Positions 1-11,090 of a DNA stretch of 64,000 bases are shown here, piece by piece. Where the stretch lies: assembly GCA_030562195.1 (NCBI GenBank), contig JAUJPP010000011.1, forward strand, positions 1,488,001-1,552,000, read 5' to 3'. Position numbers and translations under genes: made by a program. The stretch comes from Nipponacmea schrenckii (Eukaryota; Mollusca; Gastropoda; Lottiidae). Under the pieces are notes generated by a model, which was not told the origin of the DNA, made no database searches, and worked only from the letters and a program-made list of their open reading frames with translations. The number at the start of each line of letters is the position of its first letter. Position 1 is the stretch's first letter.

Positions 1-186
1 CAGCTAGAGCCAATTTGCTACTTTTTAGGCAAGTTGCAACGCAGCACTTCCGGTTGTGCAAAAATGTTCCAATTTATATTCATTAGAAACGTCGCCACTA
101 CAGAAGGTCTGGAGAAGTTGAGAAAAAATTGCAACTATTGCAGCCTAGGCACAGTGAGGTGTGTAAATTTCGAAAAAAAAAAAAAA
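1..186 (+). repeat. Array block 1: family A, 3' end only
   Basis: This is the last part of a family A block cut by the window edge. It carries the A-family terminal landmarks: CTAGAGCCA, the ETS-like string ACTTCCGGT, the GCCTAGGC core and TGTAAATTTCG followed by an A-tract at 173-186. It has no tail hairpin. The sequence is nearly identical to the end of block 21 (about 35584-35770), so blocks 1 and 21 belong to the same subfamily. Confidence 0.85.
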
Positions 187-2192
187 CTAGAGCCACACGT
201 GGCACAGAGTGGGACTTTGCTAACGTTGCAAAATTGCAATAAACAGGCCGAAACATCTGATTTTCTGGGAGAAACTGGCCAAAGCAACGAGGTATCTGTG
301 TGCAAAGAATTTTTTGGAAAAACGTTATTTCCTACAGATGTAAAGCGCTGACCGATATAACTGGTAAATTGGAAGTTTACCCGTATGTGCCACGCCCATC
401 TAATTTACTTTTGCGTAAATCTAATCTCATACAAAATATATATTCATGGTTCAAATTTGAAGCTTGTACATCTAATAGATCACGAGATATACACAAATAC
501 GTTTCAAAAAAGCAAAATGTACTTTCGTTTTAAAAGTGCAAAAATTAAATTTTCATTTTGAAAACTTTTGTTGTACATCGCTAGAAAGAGGACAAAAGAC
601 GCCTTAAGAATCTGAAAAAAATAACCCTCTAAATTAATTAGGTCACGCTCTAGAGCAGTCCAAAGTTGCGAGTTTTTCTGTTTTCGGGCAGCTTTAAACC
701 GGAAGTAGACGTCAGAAGTCTAATGCCAAATTGTCAACTGATAGCTAAAGTCAGTGACCAATGACCTTGTAAAGGTCAAGGTCACCAAAGGTCAAAGTCA
801 CTAGAAACAAGCCCCCAAACTAAAAAAAAAACTGATTTTTTGCAAATGTCGCAAAATTGCAACAAACAGGTAGAAACATTTGATTTTTTGGGATAAACTG
901 GCCAAAGTAATGAGATATATGTATGCAAGGTACTTTTTTGAAAAATGTTATTTACTGCAGCCGTAATTCGCTGACCGATATAAATGGTAAATTTGAAGTT
1001 CACCCGGATGTGCCACGCCCATTTCGTTTTATTGGAGGGGAATCTAATCATATTCAAAATGTATATTCACAGTAAAAATTTGAAGCTTGTACAGCTAATA
1101 GATCACGAGATATACACACATACATTTCAAGGAAGCGAAAATACGGCAAAATGTACTTTTCTTTGCAAAAATCAAAAAATTCAATTTTCATTTTACAAAC
1201 TTTTGTTATATATCGTTGGAAAGAGGACAAAAAACAATCTAAGAATCTGAAAAAATTAACACTCTAAATTAATTAGGTCACGCTCTGGAGCAGCCCAAAG
1301 TTGCGAATTTTGCTGTTTTCGGGCAGCTATAAAACCGGAAGTAGACGTCGGAGGTCAAAGTTCAAAGTATCAACTGATAGCCAAGGTCAATGACCTTTGA
1401 CCTACTAAAGGTCATGGTCACCAAAGGTCAAGGTCACGAGAAATAAGCCCCCGAACTTCGAAAAAATTTCAACCGGATGTTGCAAAAAAGCAAAAGCAAA
1501 ATTCAAAAATCGATTTCCAACATTTTGATCGCAATCGACTAAGCTTTCCAGAAATATAAACATCACACAAATCGCTCTTACCGTAGAGGCCCCATTTTGA
1601 ATTTTACAAAAAAGTGACATTTCAAGATGGCGGCTAATGTTTCACTTCCGGTCCGGATTTTTTCTGCTTCGTTTTTTTGTCTTCCAATTTAATTAGGATT
1701 GACATAAATTTTGTTGCGATACATCAATTACAGCACAAGTAGGTCAACCGGAAGTTTAAACCCGTTTTACGCTGAAACCGGAAATGAAGCAAAAATTCTG
1801 ACTCTGCCAATGTTTTCATATTCGTGACACTTGAAGGCACCCAAATTTTCAGATCAATCGGTCTTAAAATAGCAAAGTTGCAAAAATGTGCAAAATACGG
1901 CAAAAAAATGTGTGCTATGAAATTTCGAATTTCGAATTTTTTTAATTGTTATTTTGTTGGGAAAATTTTTTCAAGTTTTCAAAAAAGCAAACCCGACGAA
2001 AATCGGTCCAAAAAAGCGAGTTCTAGAGCCACTGACCGACTTTTTAGACATGTTGCAATGCAGCACTTCCGGTTTTGCAAAAAAGTTCCAATTTATATTT
2101 AATAGAAATTTTGCCACAACAGAAGGTGTAGAGAAGATGTGAAAATTTCTGCAACTATTGCAGCCTAGGCTGTGTGCCCTGTGTAAATTTCG

Positions 2193-2225
<33 letters not shown>

Positions 2226-2270
2226 CAAACCGAAAACAAACTGGGACTTTGCGGTAGCAAAGTCCCACAA
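187..2270 (+). repeat. Array block 2: family A, two-subunit form
   Basis: The block starts CTAGAGCCAC-ac-GTGGC, a 5-bp-arm palindrome, followed by GTGGGACTTTGC. Two diverged leading subunits follow (about 187-815 and 816-1450). Each contains TGCCACGCCCAT, GATCACGAGATATACAC, AATTAATTAGGTCACGCTC, TATAA or TTTAA next to ACCGGAAGT, and a run of AGGTCA half-sites. A common 3' part (about 1450-2192) carries AAGATGGCGGC and several CCGGAAGT strings. The A-tract is at 2193-2223 and the tail hairpin (TGGGACTTTGC, loop ggta, GCAAAGTCCCA) at 2242-2267. It closely resembles blocks 18 and 23. Confidence 0.85.
2242..2267 (+). repeat. Tail hairpin H2 (type example)
   Basis: The arms are TGGGACTTTGC and GCAAAGTCCCA with a four- to five-base loop. 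It sits after the A-tract and a GACAAACCGAAAACAAAC or ACATTTCGAAAACAAAC spacer, and is followed by CAACTAG. Other copies are at 7590-7616, 11061-11087, 16084-16109, 18170-18196, 20511-20537, 30614-30639, 33724-33749, 35792-35817 and 40679-40705. The left arm is identical to the TGGGACTTTGC about 35 bp inside family A starts. Confidence 0.85.
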
Positions 2271-3871
2271 CTAGATCCCCAGGCTTCGCGAGGTTCTGAC
2301 GCAGTGCGTAGCAATTTTGGTATTCGCTTTAAAACTACCCCACAAAGTATCTGTAGAACACTAACATTTTTTTACAGAGTATAAGTCGTTTTATTTCAAA
2401 GCATAATTGGGTTTGCTGAAACTCGTGTCATGTAGATCGCCCAAACGCATAATTCAACAAACAGTTTTTAACAATGAAATTCGCAATTTTCAAATGGTGA
2501 TAAAACGGAAAGTATACATCGTACATCAAAATATAATTATCAATGGATAGATATTTTCGAGAGCTATCACATTTGTGCAGCTCGAAAGGTCACCAAAGGT
2601 CAAGGTTACAATATATGACCATTTGAAGTTTTTATATATTACTATCAGTAAATATCAAAAACAAAATCAAAATTCAAAAATCGGTTTCCCAAAAATAAAT
2701 TTAGCAATCGATATTACATTCTATAGGCATCAAAATTACACGAATCAGAACATCTCCAGAGCCCCCATTTCGATTTAAAGAAAATTACGCACAGTTAGTA
2801 GAGAAGAAAATACAAAATTTTCAAATACTAAAAAGCGCACTTTTGATGGAAACATGTGGATTTATATATCATTACAAAGAGAGGATAAACTGTAAACAGA
2901 TTCAATATGAATTTTTGTTTTTTATAAATAAGTTCGCGTGACAGAGCTCTTTAAAAAAAAAAATCACAAATTTCAATCGTCTATAAAACCGGAAGTAATT
3001 ATCGGACAACACAAATGAATATATCAGTGGATAGATATCATCAAGGGCAATAAATCGTGTTCAGGTCAAAGGGTCACCAAAGGTCATGGTCACGAAATAC
3101 AGGCCTTTGAAGTTTTGGTCATTACCAAAAAAATTAAAATGGAAATAAAAGAAAAATTTAAAAACAAAATTCAAAAATCGGCTCCCAAATATGATTGCTC
3201 AATCGACTCTAGTTATTAGATATGAAAAAATAACAAAAATCGCTTTATCCCCTGAGGGCCCCCTTTTGAATTTTACAAAAGTTTGACATTTCAATATGGC
3301 GGCTTATCTTTTGCTTCCGGTCCAGATTTTCTCATCTTATTTTTTTTGAATAACTATTTCTAACATATTGCAAAAAAAATTTTTGAAATATCTAAAGAAT
3401 TCCGGAAGTGGATTTTTAAAATTTACAGGCGAATAACGTCGAATCCGGAAGTGATGTCGAAAATTTGAAAAAAAGTTTTGATCGCATTAAAAATGTCTAT
3501 CTACCTGTAAGTTTTCGGGTGAATTGAAATAAAATTGTAGAAGTTAAAAAAAACGCAAAAATTGAAATGAAAAAAGTCAGCTACAAAAGTAATGAAATTA
3601 GCAGTTTAAAAATGCAGTTATGTAGCTAGCAATTTAAAGAAGCTAGCAAAAGAAGTTCTGTCAAAATCAATCGAAAACTAGAGGTAATAAATAGCAAAAA
3701 ACCCAAAAAAGCGCTATTGCCCACAGCTCGTTTCCGGTTGACCAAAATGACGTCATTTTGCATTTAACAAATACAAGTCACGCAGTTTGAATAGCAGACA
3801 GCAACAGGTAGTTTGTGGCATGTTGCCTTCTTAGAGAATAATCGAATGTGAAATTCGAAAAAAAAAAAAAA
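2271..3871 (+). repeat. Array block 3: family B
   Basis: Family B starts CTAGATCCCCAGGCTTCGCG, then GACGCAGTGCGTAGCAG, and ends in a GAAATTCG plus A-tract (3858-3871), here without a tail hairpin. Inside are two diverged subunits, each with a TATAAAACCGGAAGT or AAACGGAAAG string followed by GGTCACCAAAGGTCA. A 3' part carries ATATGGCGGC, CTTCCGGTCC, two further CCGGAAGT strings and TGACGTCA. Shared variants such as the AGAGCCCCCATTTCG string place it with block 22. Confidence 0.85.
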
Positions 3872-5534
3872 CTAGATCCCCAGGCTTCGCGAGGTTCTGA
3901 CGCAGTGCGTAGCAGTTTTGATATACGCTTTAAAACTACCCCACAAAGTATCAGTAGAACACTAACATTATTTTACAGAGTATAAGTCGTTTTATTTCAA
4001 AGCATAATTGGTTCGCTGAAACTCGTGTCATGTAGATCGCCCAAACGCATCATTCAACAAACAGTTTTTAACGATGAAATTCGCAATTTTGAAATGGTGA
4101 TAAAACGGAAAGTATACATCGTACATCAAAATATAATATATTAATGGATAGATCTTTTTGTGAGCTATCACATTTGTGCAGCTCGCAAGGTCACCAAAGT
4201 TCAAGGTTACAATATACGATCTTTTGAAGTTTTTATATATTACTATCAGGTAAATATCAAAATCAAAATCAAAATTCAAAAATCTGTTTCCAAATATAAT
4301 TCAGCAATCGATATTACATTCTATAGGCATAAAAATTACACGAATCAGAACATCTCCAGAGCCCCCATTTCGATTTTAAAAAAAATTACGCACAGTTATT
4401 TGAGAAGAAAATACAAAATTTTCAAATACTAAAAAGCGCACTTTTGATGGAAATATGTGGATTTATATATCATTAAAAAGAGAGGATAAACTGTAAACAG
4501 ATTCAATATGAATTTTTTTTTTTTTATAAATTAGTTCGCGTGAAAGAGCTCTTTAAAAATAAAAATTACAAAATTTTAATCGCCTATAAAACCGGGAAAT
4601 TTAAATTTTCGGACAACACAAATGAATATATCAGTGGATAGATATCACCAAGGGCAATAAATCGTGTTCAGGTCAAAAGGTCACCAAAGGTCAAGGTCAC
4701 GAAATACAGGCCTTTGAAGTTTTGGTCATTACCAAAAAAATTAAAATGGAAATAAAAGAAAATTAAAAACAAAATTCAAAAATCGGCTCCCAAATAAACT
4801 TGCGCAATCGACTCTAGTCAGAAGATATGAAAAAATAATAGAAATCGCTTTATCCCCCGAGGCCCCCTTTTGAATTTTACAAAAGTTTGTCATTTCAATA
4901 TGGCGGCTTATCTTTTGCTTCCGGTCCGGATTTTTTCATCTTCGTTTTTTTTAATAACTATTTCTAGCATATTGCAAAAAGAATTTTTGAAATATCTTAA
5001 GAATTCCGGAAGTGGATTTTTAAAATTTACAAGCGAATAAGGTCGAATCCGGAAGTGATGTCGAAAATTTGAAAGATAATTTTTGATCGCATTAAAAATT
5101 TCTATCTACCTGTAAGTTTTCAGGTGAATTGAAATAAAATTGTAGAAGTTAAAAAAAAAGCAAAAAATTTAAATGGAAAAAGTCAGCTACAAAAGTAATG
5201 AAATTAGCAGTTTAAAACTGCAGTTATGTAGCTAGCAATTTAAAGAAGCTAGCAAAAGAAGTTCTGTCAAAATCAGTCGAAAACTAGAGGTAATAAATAG
5301 CAAAAACCAAAATAGCGCTATTGCCCACAGCTCGTTTCCCGGGTTTACCTCAAAGACGTCATTTTGCATTTAACAAATACAAGTCACGCAGTTTGAATAG
5401 CAGACAGCAACAGGTAGTTTGTAGCATGTTGCCTTCTTAGAGAATAATCGAATGTGAAATTCGAAAAAAAAAAAAAAAAAAAAAAAAAAAAACATTTCGA
5501 AAACAAAGCAGTGCGTTCGATGAACGCACTGCAA
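3872..5534 (+). repeat. Array block 4: family B with tail hairpin H1
   Basis: This is a full family B block joined directly to block 3 at the CTAGATCCCC start. The A-tract spans about 5464-5492. It is followed by ACATTTCGAAAACAAA and hairpin H1 at 5508-5532 (arms GCAGTGCGTTC and GAACGCACTGC, loop gat). The left arm of H1 echoes the GCAGTGCGT string near the B start. The CRE-like string near the 3' end is altered here (AAGACGTCA). Confidence 0.85.
5508..5532 (+). repeat. Tail hairpin H1 (type example)
   Basis: The arms are GCAGTGCGTTC and GAACGCACTGC with loop gat. It follows family B and C A-tracts through an ACATTTCGAAAACAAA spacer. Other copies are at 14321-14345, 15977-16001, 16026-16050, 20447-20471 (one mismatch), 23560-23584, 25828-25853 (longer loop), 33668-33692 and 37450-37474. 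The left arm matches the GCAGTGCGTTC near family C starts and, over GCAGTGCGT, family B starts. Confidence 0.85.
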
Positions 5535-7539
5535 CTAGAGCCACTAGTGGCACAGAGTGGGACTTTGCAAATGTCGCAAAATTGCAACAGACAGGCCGAA
5601 ACATCTGATTTTCTAGGAGCATATGGCCAAAGCAACTAGGTATCCGTGTGCAAAGAATTTTTTGGAAAAACGTTATTTCCTACTGACGTAATTCGCTGAC
5701 CTATATAAATGCTAAATTAAAAGTTTACCCGGATGTGCCACGCCCATCTCATTGTTTTTTGCGTAAATCTAATAAAATTCAAAATATATATTCACGGGAC
5801 AAATTTGAAGCTTGTACATTTTAAAAAACCACGAAATATGCACAAATACATTTCAAAATGGCAAAATGTACTTTAATTTTTAAAAATGCAAAAATTAAAT
5901 TTTAATTTTAAAAACTTTTGTTATCATTGCTGGGAAAATGGACAAAAAGCCCCTTAAGAATCTGAAAATAATAAACCTCTAAATTAATTAGGTCACGCTC
6001 TAGAGCAGTCCAAAGTTGTGATTTTTTCCCGTTTTCAGGCAGCTATAAAACCGGAAGTGGACGTCGGAGGTCAAATGTCAAAGTATTAAATGATAGACAC
6101 GGTCTATGACCTTTGACCTACTTAAGTTCAAGGTCACCAAGGGTCAAGGTCACGAGAAAAAAGCTTCCAAAATTAGAAAAAAATATTAACTGCTTTCCTA
6201 TTGTCGAAAAATTGCAACAAACAGGCGAATTATCTGATTTTCTGCAATAAACTGGCCAAAGCAATGAGGTATCTGTGTGCAAAGTACTTTTTTAAAAAAA
6301 AGGGTATTTACTGCAGCCGTAATTCCTGACCCATATAAATGGTAAATCGGAATTTTACACGGATGTGCCACGCCCATCTCATTTTTTTTATATAAATCAA
6401 ATCACATTCAAAATGAATATTCACGGTACAAATTTGAAGTTTGTACATCTAATAGATCACGAGATATACATACATACATTTCAAGCAAACGTAAATACGG
6501 CAAAATATACTTAAATTTTCAAAAATCAAAAACTTCAATTTTCATTTTAAAAACCTTTGTTATACATCGTTGGAAAGAGGACAAAAAGCACTTTAAGAAT
6601 CTGAAAAAAATAACACTCTAAATTAATTAGGTCACGCTCTAGAGCAGTCCAAAGTTGCGAATTTCGCTGTTTTTGGGCAGCTATAAAACCGGAAGTAGAC
6701 GTCGGAGGTCAAATGTCAAAGTATCAACTGATAGCCAAGGTCAATGACCTTTGACCTACTAAAGGTCATGGTCACCAAAGGTCAAGGTCACGAGAAATAA
6801 GCCCCCAAACTTTGAAAAAATTCAACCGGGTGTTGCAAAAATGCAAAAGCGAAATTCAAAAATCGACTTCCAATGTTTTTTTGCAATTTTTATGTTCTTT
6901 CATTTGACACCAAAATCATCTCAATCGGATAAGCCATAATGTCTGAATTAAATTTGCGCAATTTCAGAAAAATCAAAATGGCGGCGAAAGTTGCGCATGC
7001 CGCCTTGATTTTATTTTCTTCCTTTTTTGTATGGCTAATGGCTACCCGATGATACAAGTTTGAATCTCATACATTAATAAAACCGGAAGTTATTCAACCG
7101 GACGTAAAACTCTATTTTTCGCAAAAACCGGAAGTGACGCAAAAATTTTGACCTACTTTTTGGAAATCATTCCTTGGGCTACATATACTCAATTTTTTTT
7201 AGATAAATCGGATGGAAAATAGCAAAGTTGCAAAAATGTGCAAAATACGGCAAAAAAATGTGTGCTAGGAATTTTCGAATTTTGAAATTTTGAAATTGCT
7301 ATCTTGTTGGAAATTATTTCAAGTTTCCAAAAATGCAAACCCGACGAAAATCGATTGAAAATTGCGACTTCTAGAGCCACTGACCGACTTTTTAGGTATG
7401 TTGCAATGCAGCACTTCCGGTTTTGCAAAAATGTTAAAATGTTCATTCATTAGAAACGTCGCCACTACAGAAGGTCTGAAGATGTTGTGAAATTGCTGCA
7501 ACTATTGCAGCCTAGGCTGTGTGAGGTGTGTAAATTTCG

Positions 7540-7572
<33 letters not shown>

Positions 7573-7619
7573 ACATTTCGAAAACAAACTGGGACTTTGC
7601 TGAAAGCAAAGTCCCACAA
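5535..7619 (+). repeat. Array block 5: family A, two-subunit form
   Basis: The start palindrome is GCCAC-ta-GTGGC: the loop differs from block 2 while both arms are kept. The second subunit contains the 114-bp TATA/ETS/nuclear-receptor cassette at 6681-6794. The 3' part differs from block 2: it carries AAAATGGCGGCG next to TTGCGCATGCCG, a one-base variant of the NRF1-like string. The A-tract is about 7540-7569 and the H2 hairpin is at 7590-7616. Block 11 is its closest relative in the window. Confidence 0.85.
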
Positions 7620-9011
7620 CTAGAGCCACACGTGGCACAGAGTGGGACTTTGCTAACGTTGCCAAATTGCAACAAACAGGCCGAAACATCTAATTTTCTG
7701 GAAGAAACTGGCCAAAGCAACAGGGTATCTGTGTGCAAAGTACCTTTTTGAAAAACGTTATTTCCTACAGACGTAGAGCGCTGACCGATGTAAATGAAAA
7801 ATTGTATGTTTACCCGGATGTGCCACGCCCATCTCATTTATTTTGACGTAAATCTAATCACATTTGAAATGTATATTAACGGTACAAATTTGAAGCTTGA
7901 ACATCTGATAGATCACGAGATATACACACATACATTTCCAAAAAAACGCAAAAACGGCAAAATGTACTTTTATTTTCAAAATCGAAAAATTCAATTTTCA
8001 TTTTAAAAACCTTTGTTATACATCGTTGGAAAGAGGACAAAAAGCACTTTAAGAATCTGAAAAAAATAACACTCTAAATTAATTAGGTCACGCTCTAGAG
8101 CAGTCCAAAGTTGCAAATTTTGCTGTTTTTGGGCAGCTATAAAACCGGAAGTAGACGTCGAAGGTCAAAGGTCAAAGTATCAACTGATAGCCAAGGTCAA
8201 TGACCTTTGACCTACTAAAGGTCACTGTCACCAAAGGTCAAGGTCACGAGAAATAAGCTTTTAAAAATTGAAAAAATTTAACCGGAAGTTGCAAAAAAGC
8301 AAAATCGAAATTCAAAAATCGGCTTCCCAGTTTTGGCTACAATTTTTGTGTTCTTTCATTTGACTCCAAAATCATCAAGATCGGACCAGCCATAATGTCT
8401 GAATAAAAATCGACCACTTTCAGGAAAATCAAAATGGCGGCGAAAGTTGCGCATGCGGCCTTGATTTTATTTTCTTCGTTTTTTTGTATGGCTAATGGCT
8501 ACCCAATGATACAAGTTTGAATGTCATACATTAATAAAACCGGAAGTTATTCAACATGACGTAAAACTCCATTTTTCGCAAAAACCGGAAGTGACGCAAA
8601 ACTTTTGACCTACTTTTTGAAAATAGTTTCATGGGCTTCTTATGCTCAATTTTTTTCAGGTCGATCACACTAAAAACAAAAAAGTTGCAAAAAATTGCAA
8701 AAAACGGCAAGAAAATGTGTGCTAGGAATCTTTGAAAATTGAAATTTTTGAACTGCTATCTGATCAAAAGTTACTTGCAGATTACAAAAATGAAAACCCG
8801 AAGAAAATCGATCAAAAATTGCGACAGCTAGAGCCAATTTGCTACTTTTTAGGTTTGTTGCAACGCAGCACTTCCGGTTTTGCAAAAATGTTCCAATTTA
8901 TATTCATTAGAAACGTCGCCACTACAGAAGGTCTAGAGAAGTTGCGAAAAAATTGCAACTATTGTAGCCTAGGCTGTGTGAGGTGTGTAAATTTCGAAAA
9001 AAAAAAAAAAA
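7620..9011 (+). repeat. Array block 6: family A, one-subunit form
   Basis: This 1.39-kb version has one leading subunit instead of two, followed by the usual A 3' part. The cassette lies at 8137-8250, a YY1-like AAAATGGCGGC at 8431-8441 and an NRF1-like TGCGCATGCGG at 8448-8458. The A-tract (about 8997-9011) leads straight into the next CTAGAGCC with no hairpin. Confidence 0.85.
8137..8250 (+). promoter_or_regulatory. 114-bp TATA/ETS/nuclear-receptor motif cassette (representative)
   Basis: The cassette contains in order CTATAAAACC, ACCGGAAGT (ETS consensus), GACGTC, AGGTCAAAGGTCA (8162-8174, DR1 layout), AGGTCA-a-TGACCT (8194-8206, IR1 palindrome) overlapping TGACCTTTGACCT (reverse DR1), then TCAAGGTCA (8238-8246, the ERR/NR5A extended half-site form) and CGAG. 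Recognisable copies of exactly the same length lie at 1327-1440, 6681-6794, 10155-10268, 17257-17370, 21057-21170, 26389-26502, 27686-27799, 29701-29814, 31158-31271, 34894-35007 and 38617-38730, with some motifs mutated in individual copies. Motif identity is seen directly. Factor binding or promoter activity is inference. Confidence 0.45.
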
Positions 9012-11090
9012 CTAGAGCCACACGTGGCACAGAGTGGGACTTTGCTAGCGTTGCAAAATTGCAACAAACAGCCCGAAACATTTGATATTCTGGGAGAAAG
9101 TGGCCAAAGCAACGAGGTATCTGTGTGCAAAGTACTTTTTTGAAAAACGTTTTTTTCCTACAGATGTAAAGCGCTGACCAATATAAGTGAAGAATTGGAA
9201 GTTTACCCGGATATGCCACGCCCATCTCATTTATTTTGGCGTAAATCTAATCACATTTGAAATGTATATTCGCGGTACAAATTTGAAGCTTGTACAGCTA
9301 ATAGATCACGAGATATACACAAATACATTTCAAAAAAACAAAATGTACTTTAATTTTAAAAGTGCAAAAATTAAATTTTCATTTTAAAATTTTTTGTTAT
9401 ACATCGCTGGAAAGTGGACAAAAAGCGCTTTAAGAATCTGAAAAAAATAACCCTCTAAATTAATTAGGTCACGCTCTAGAGCAGTCCAAAGTTGTATATT
9501 TTGCTGTTTTCGGGCAGATATAAAACCGGAAGTAGACGTCGAAGATAAAATGTCAATTTGTCAACTGAAAGCCAAAGTCCGTGACCTATGACCTTGTAAA
9601 GGTCAAGGTCACCAAAGGTCAAGGTCACGAGAAAGAAGCCCACAACTCGAAAAAATAACTGACACTTTTTGCTAATGTTGCAAATTGCAACAAACAGGCC
9701 GAAGCATCTGATTTTTCGGGATCCACTGGCCAAAGCAATGAGGTATCTGTGTGCAAGGCACTTTTTTTTAAAACGTTATTTCCTACAGCCGTAATTCGCT
9801 GACCCATATAAATGGTAAAATGGAATTTTACCCGGATGTGCCACGCCCATCTCATTTTTTTTATATGAATGTAATCACATTCAAAATGTATATTCACATT
9901 ACAAATTTGAAGCTTTTACATCTAATAGGTCACGAGATATACACACATACATTTCCAAAAAAAACGCAAAAACGGCAAAATGTACTTTTATTTTCAAAAT
10001 CGAAAAATTCAATTTTCATTTTAAAAACCTTTGTTATACATCGTTGGAAAGAGGACAAAAAGCACTTTAAGAATCTGAAAAAAATAACACTCTAAATTAA
10101 TTAGGTCACGCTCTAGAGCAGTCCAAATTTGCGAATTTTGCTGTTTTTGGGCAGCTATAAAACCGGAAGTAGACGTCGGAGGTCAAAGGTCAAAGTATCA
10201 ACTGATAGCCAAGGTCAATGACCTTTGACCTACTAAAGGTCACTGTCACCAAAGGTCAAGGTCACGAGAAATAAGCTTTTAAAAATTGAAAAAATTCAAC
10301 CGGAAGTTGCAAAAAAGCAAAATCGAAATTCAAAAATCGGCTTCCCAGTTTTGGCTACAATTTTTGTGTTCTTTCATTTGACACCAAAATCATCAAGATC
10401 GGACCAGCCATAATGTCTGAATAAAAATCGGCCACTTTCAGGAAAATCAAAATGGCGGCGAAAGTTGCGCATGCGGCCTTAATTTTATTTTCTTCGTTTT
10501 TTTGTATGGCTAATGGCTACCAAATGATACAAGTTTGAATGTCATACATTAATAAAACCGGAAGTTATTCAATATGACGTAAAACTCCATTTTTCGCAAA
10601 AACCGGAAGTGACGCAAAATTTTTGACCTACTTTTTGAAAATAGTTTCATAAGCTTCTTATGCTCAATTTTTTTCAGATCGATCACACTAAAAACAAAAA
10701 AGTTGCAAAAAATTGCAAAAAACGGCAAGAAAATGTGTGCTACGAATCTTTGAAATTTGAAATTTTTGAACTGCTATCTGATCAGAAGTTACTTGCAGAT
10801 TACAAAAATGAAAACCCGAAGAAAATCGATCAAAAATTGCGACAGCTAGAGCCAATTTTCTACTTTTTAGGTTTGTTGCAACGCAGCACTTCCGATTTTG
10901 CAAAAATGTTCCAATTTATATTCATTAGAAACGTCGCCACTACAGAAGGTCTAGAGAAGTTGCGAAAAAATTGCAACTATTGTAGCCTAGGCTGTGTGAG
11001 GTGTGTAAATTTCGAAAAAAAAAAAAAAAAAAAAAAAGAATTGACAAACCGATAACAAACTGGGACTTTGCCGAAGGCAAAGTCCCACAA
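9012..11090 (+). repeat. Array block 7: family A, two-subunit form
   Basis: The block has two leading subunits, with the 114-bp cassette in the second at 10155-10268. Its 3' half is almost identical to block 6 and includes the ATGGCGGC plus GCGCATGCGG pair. The A-tract is 11015-11037 and the H2 hairpin (TGGGACTTTGC, loop cgaag-type, GCAAAGTCCCA) is at 11061-11087. Confidence 0.85.
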
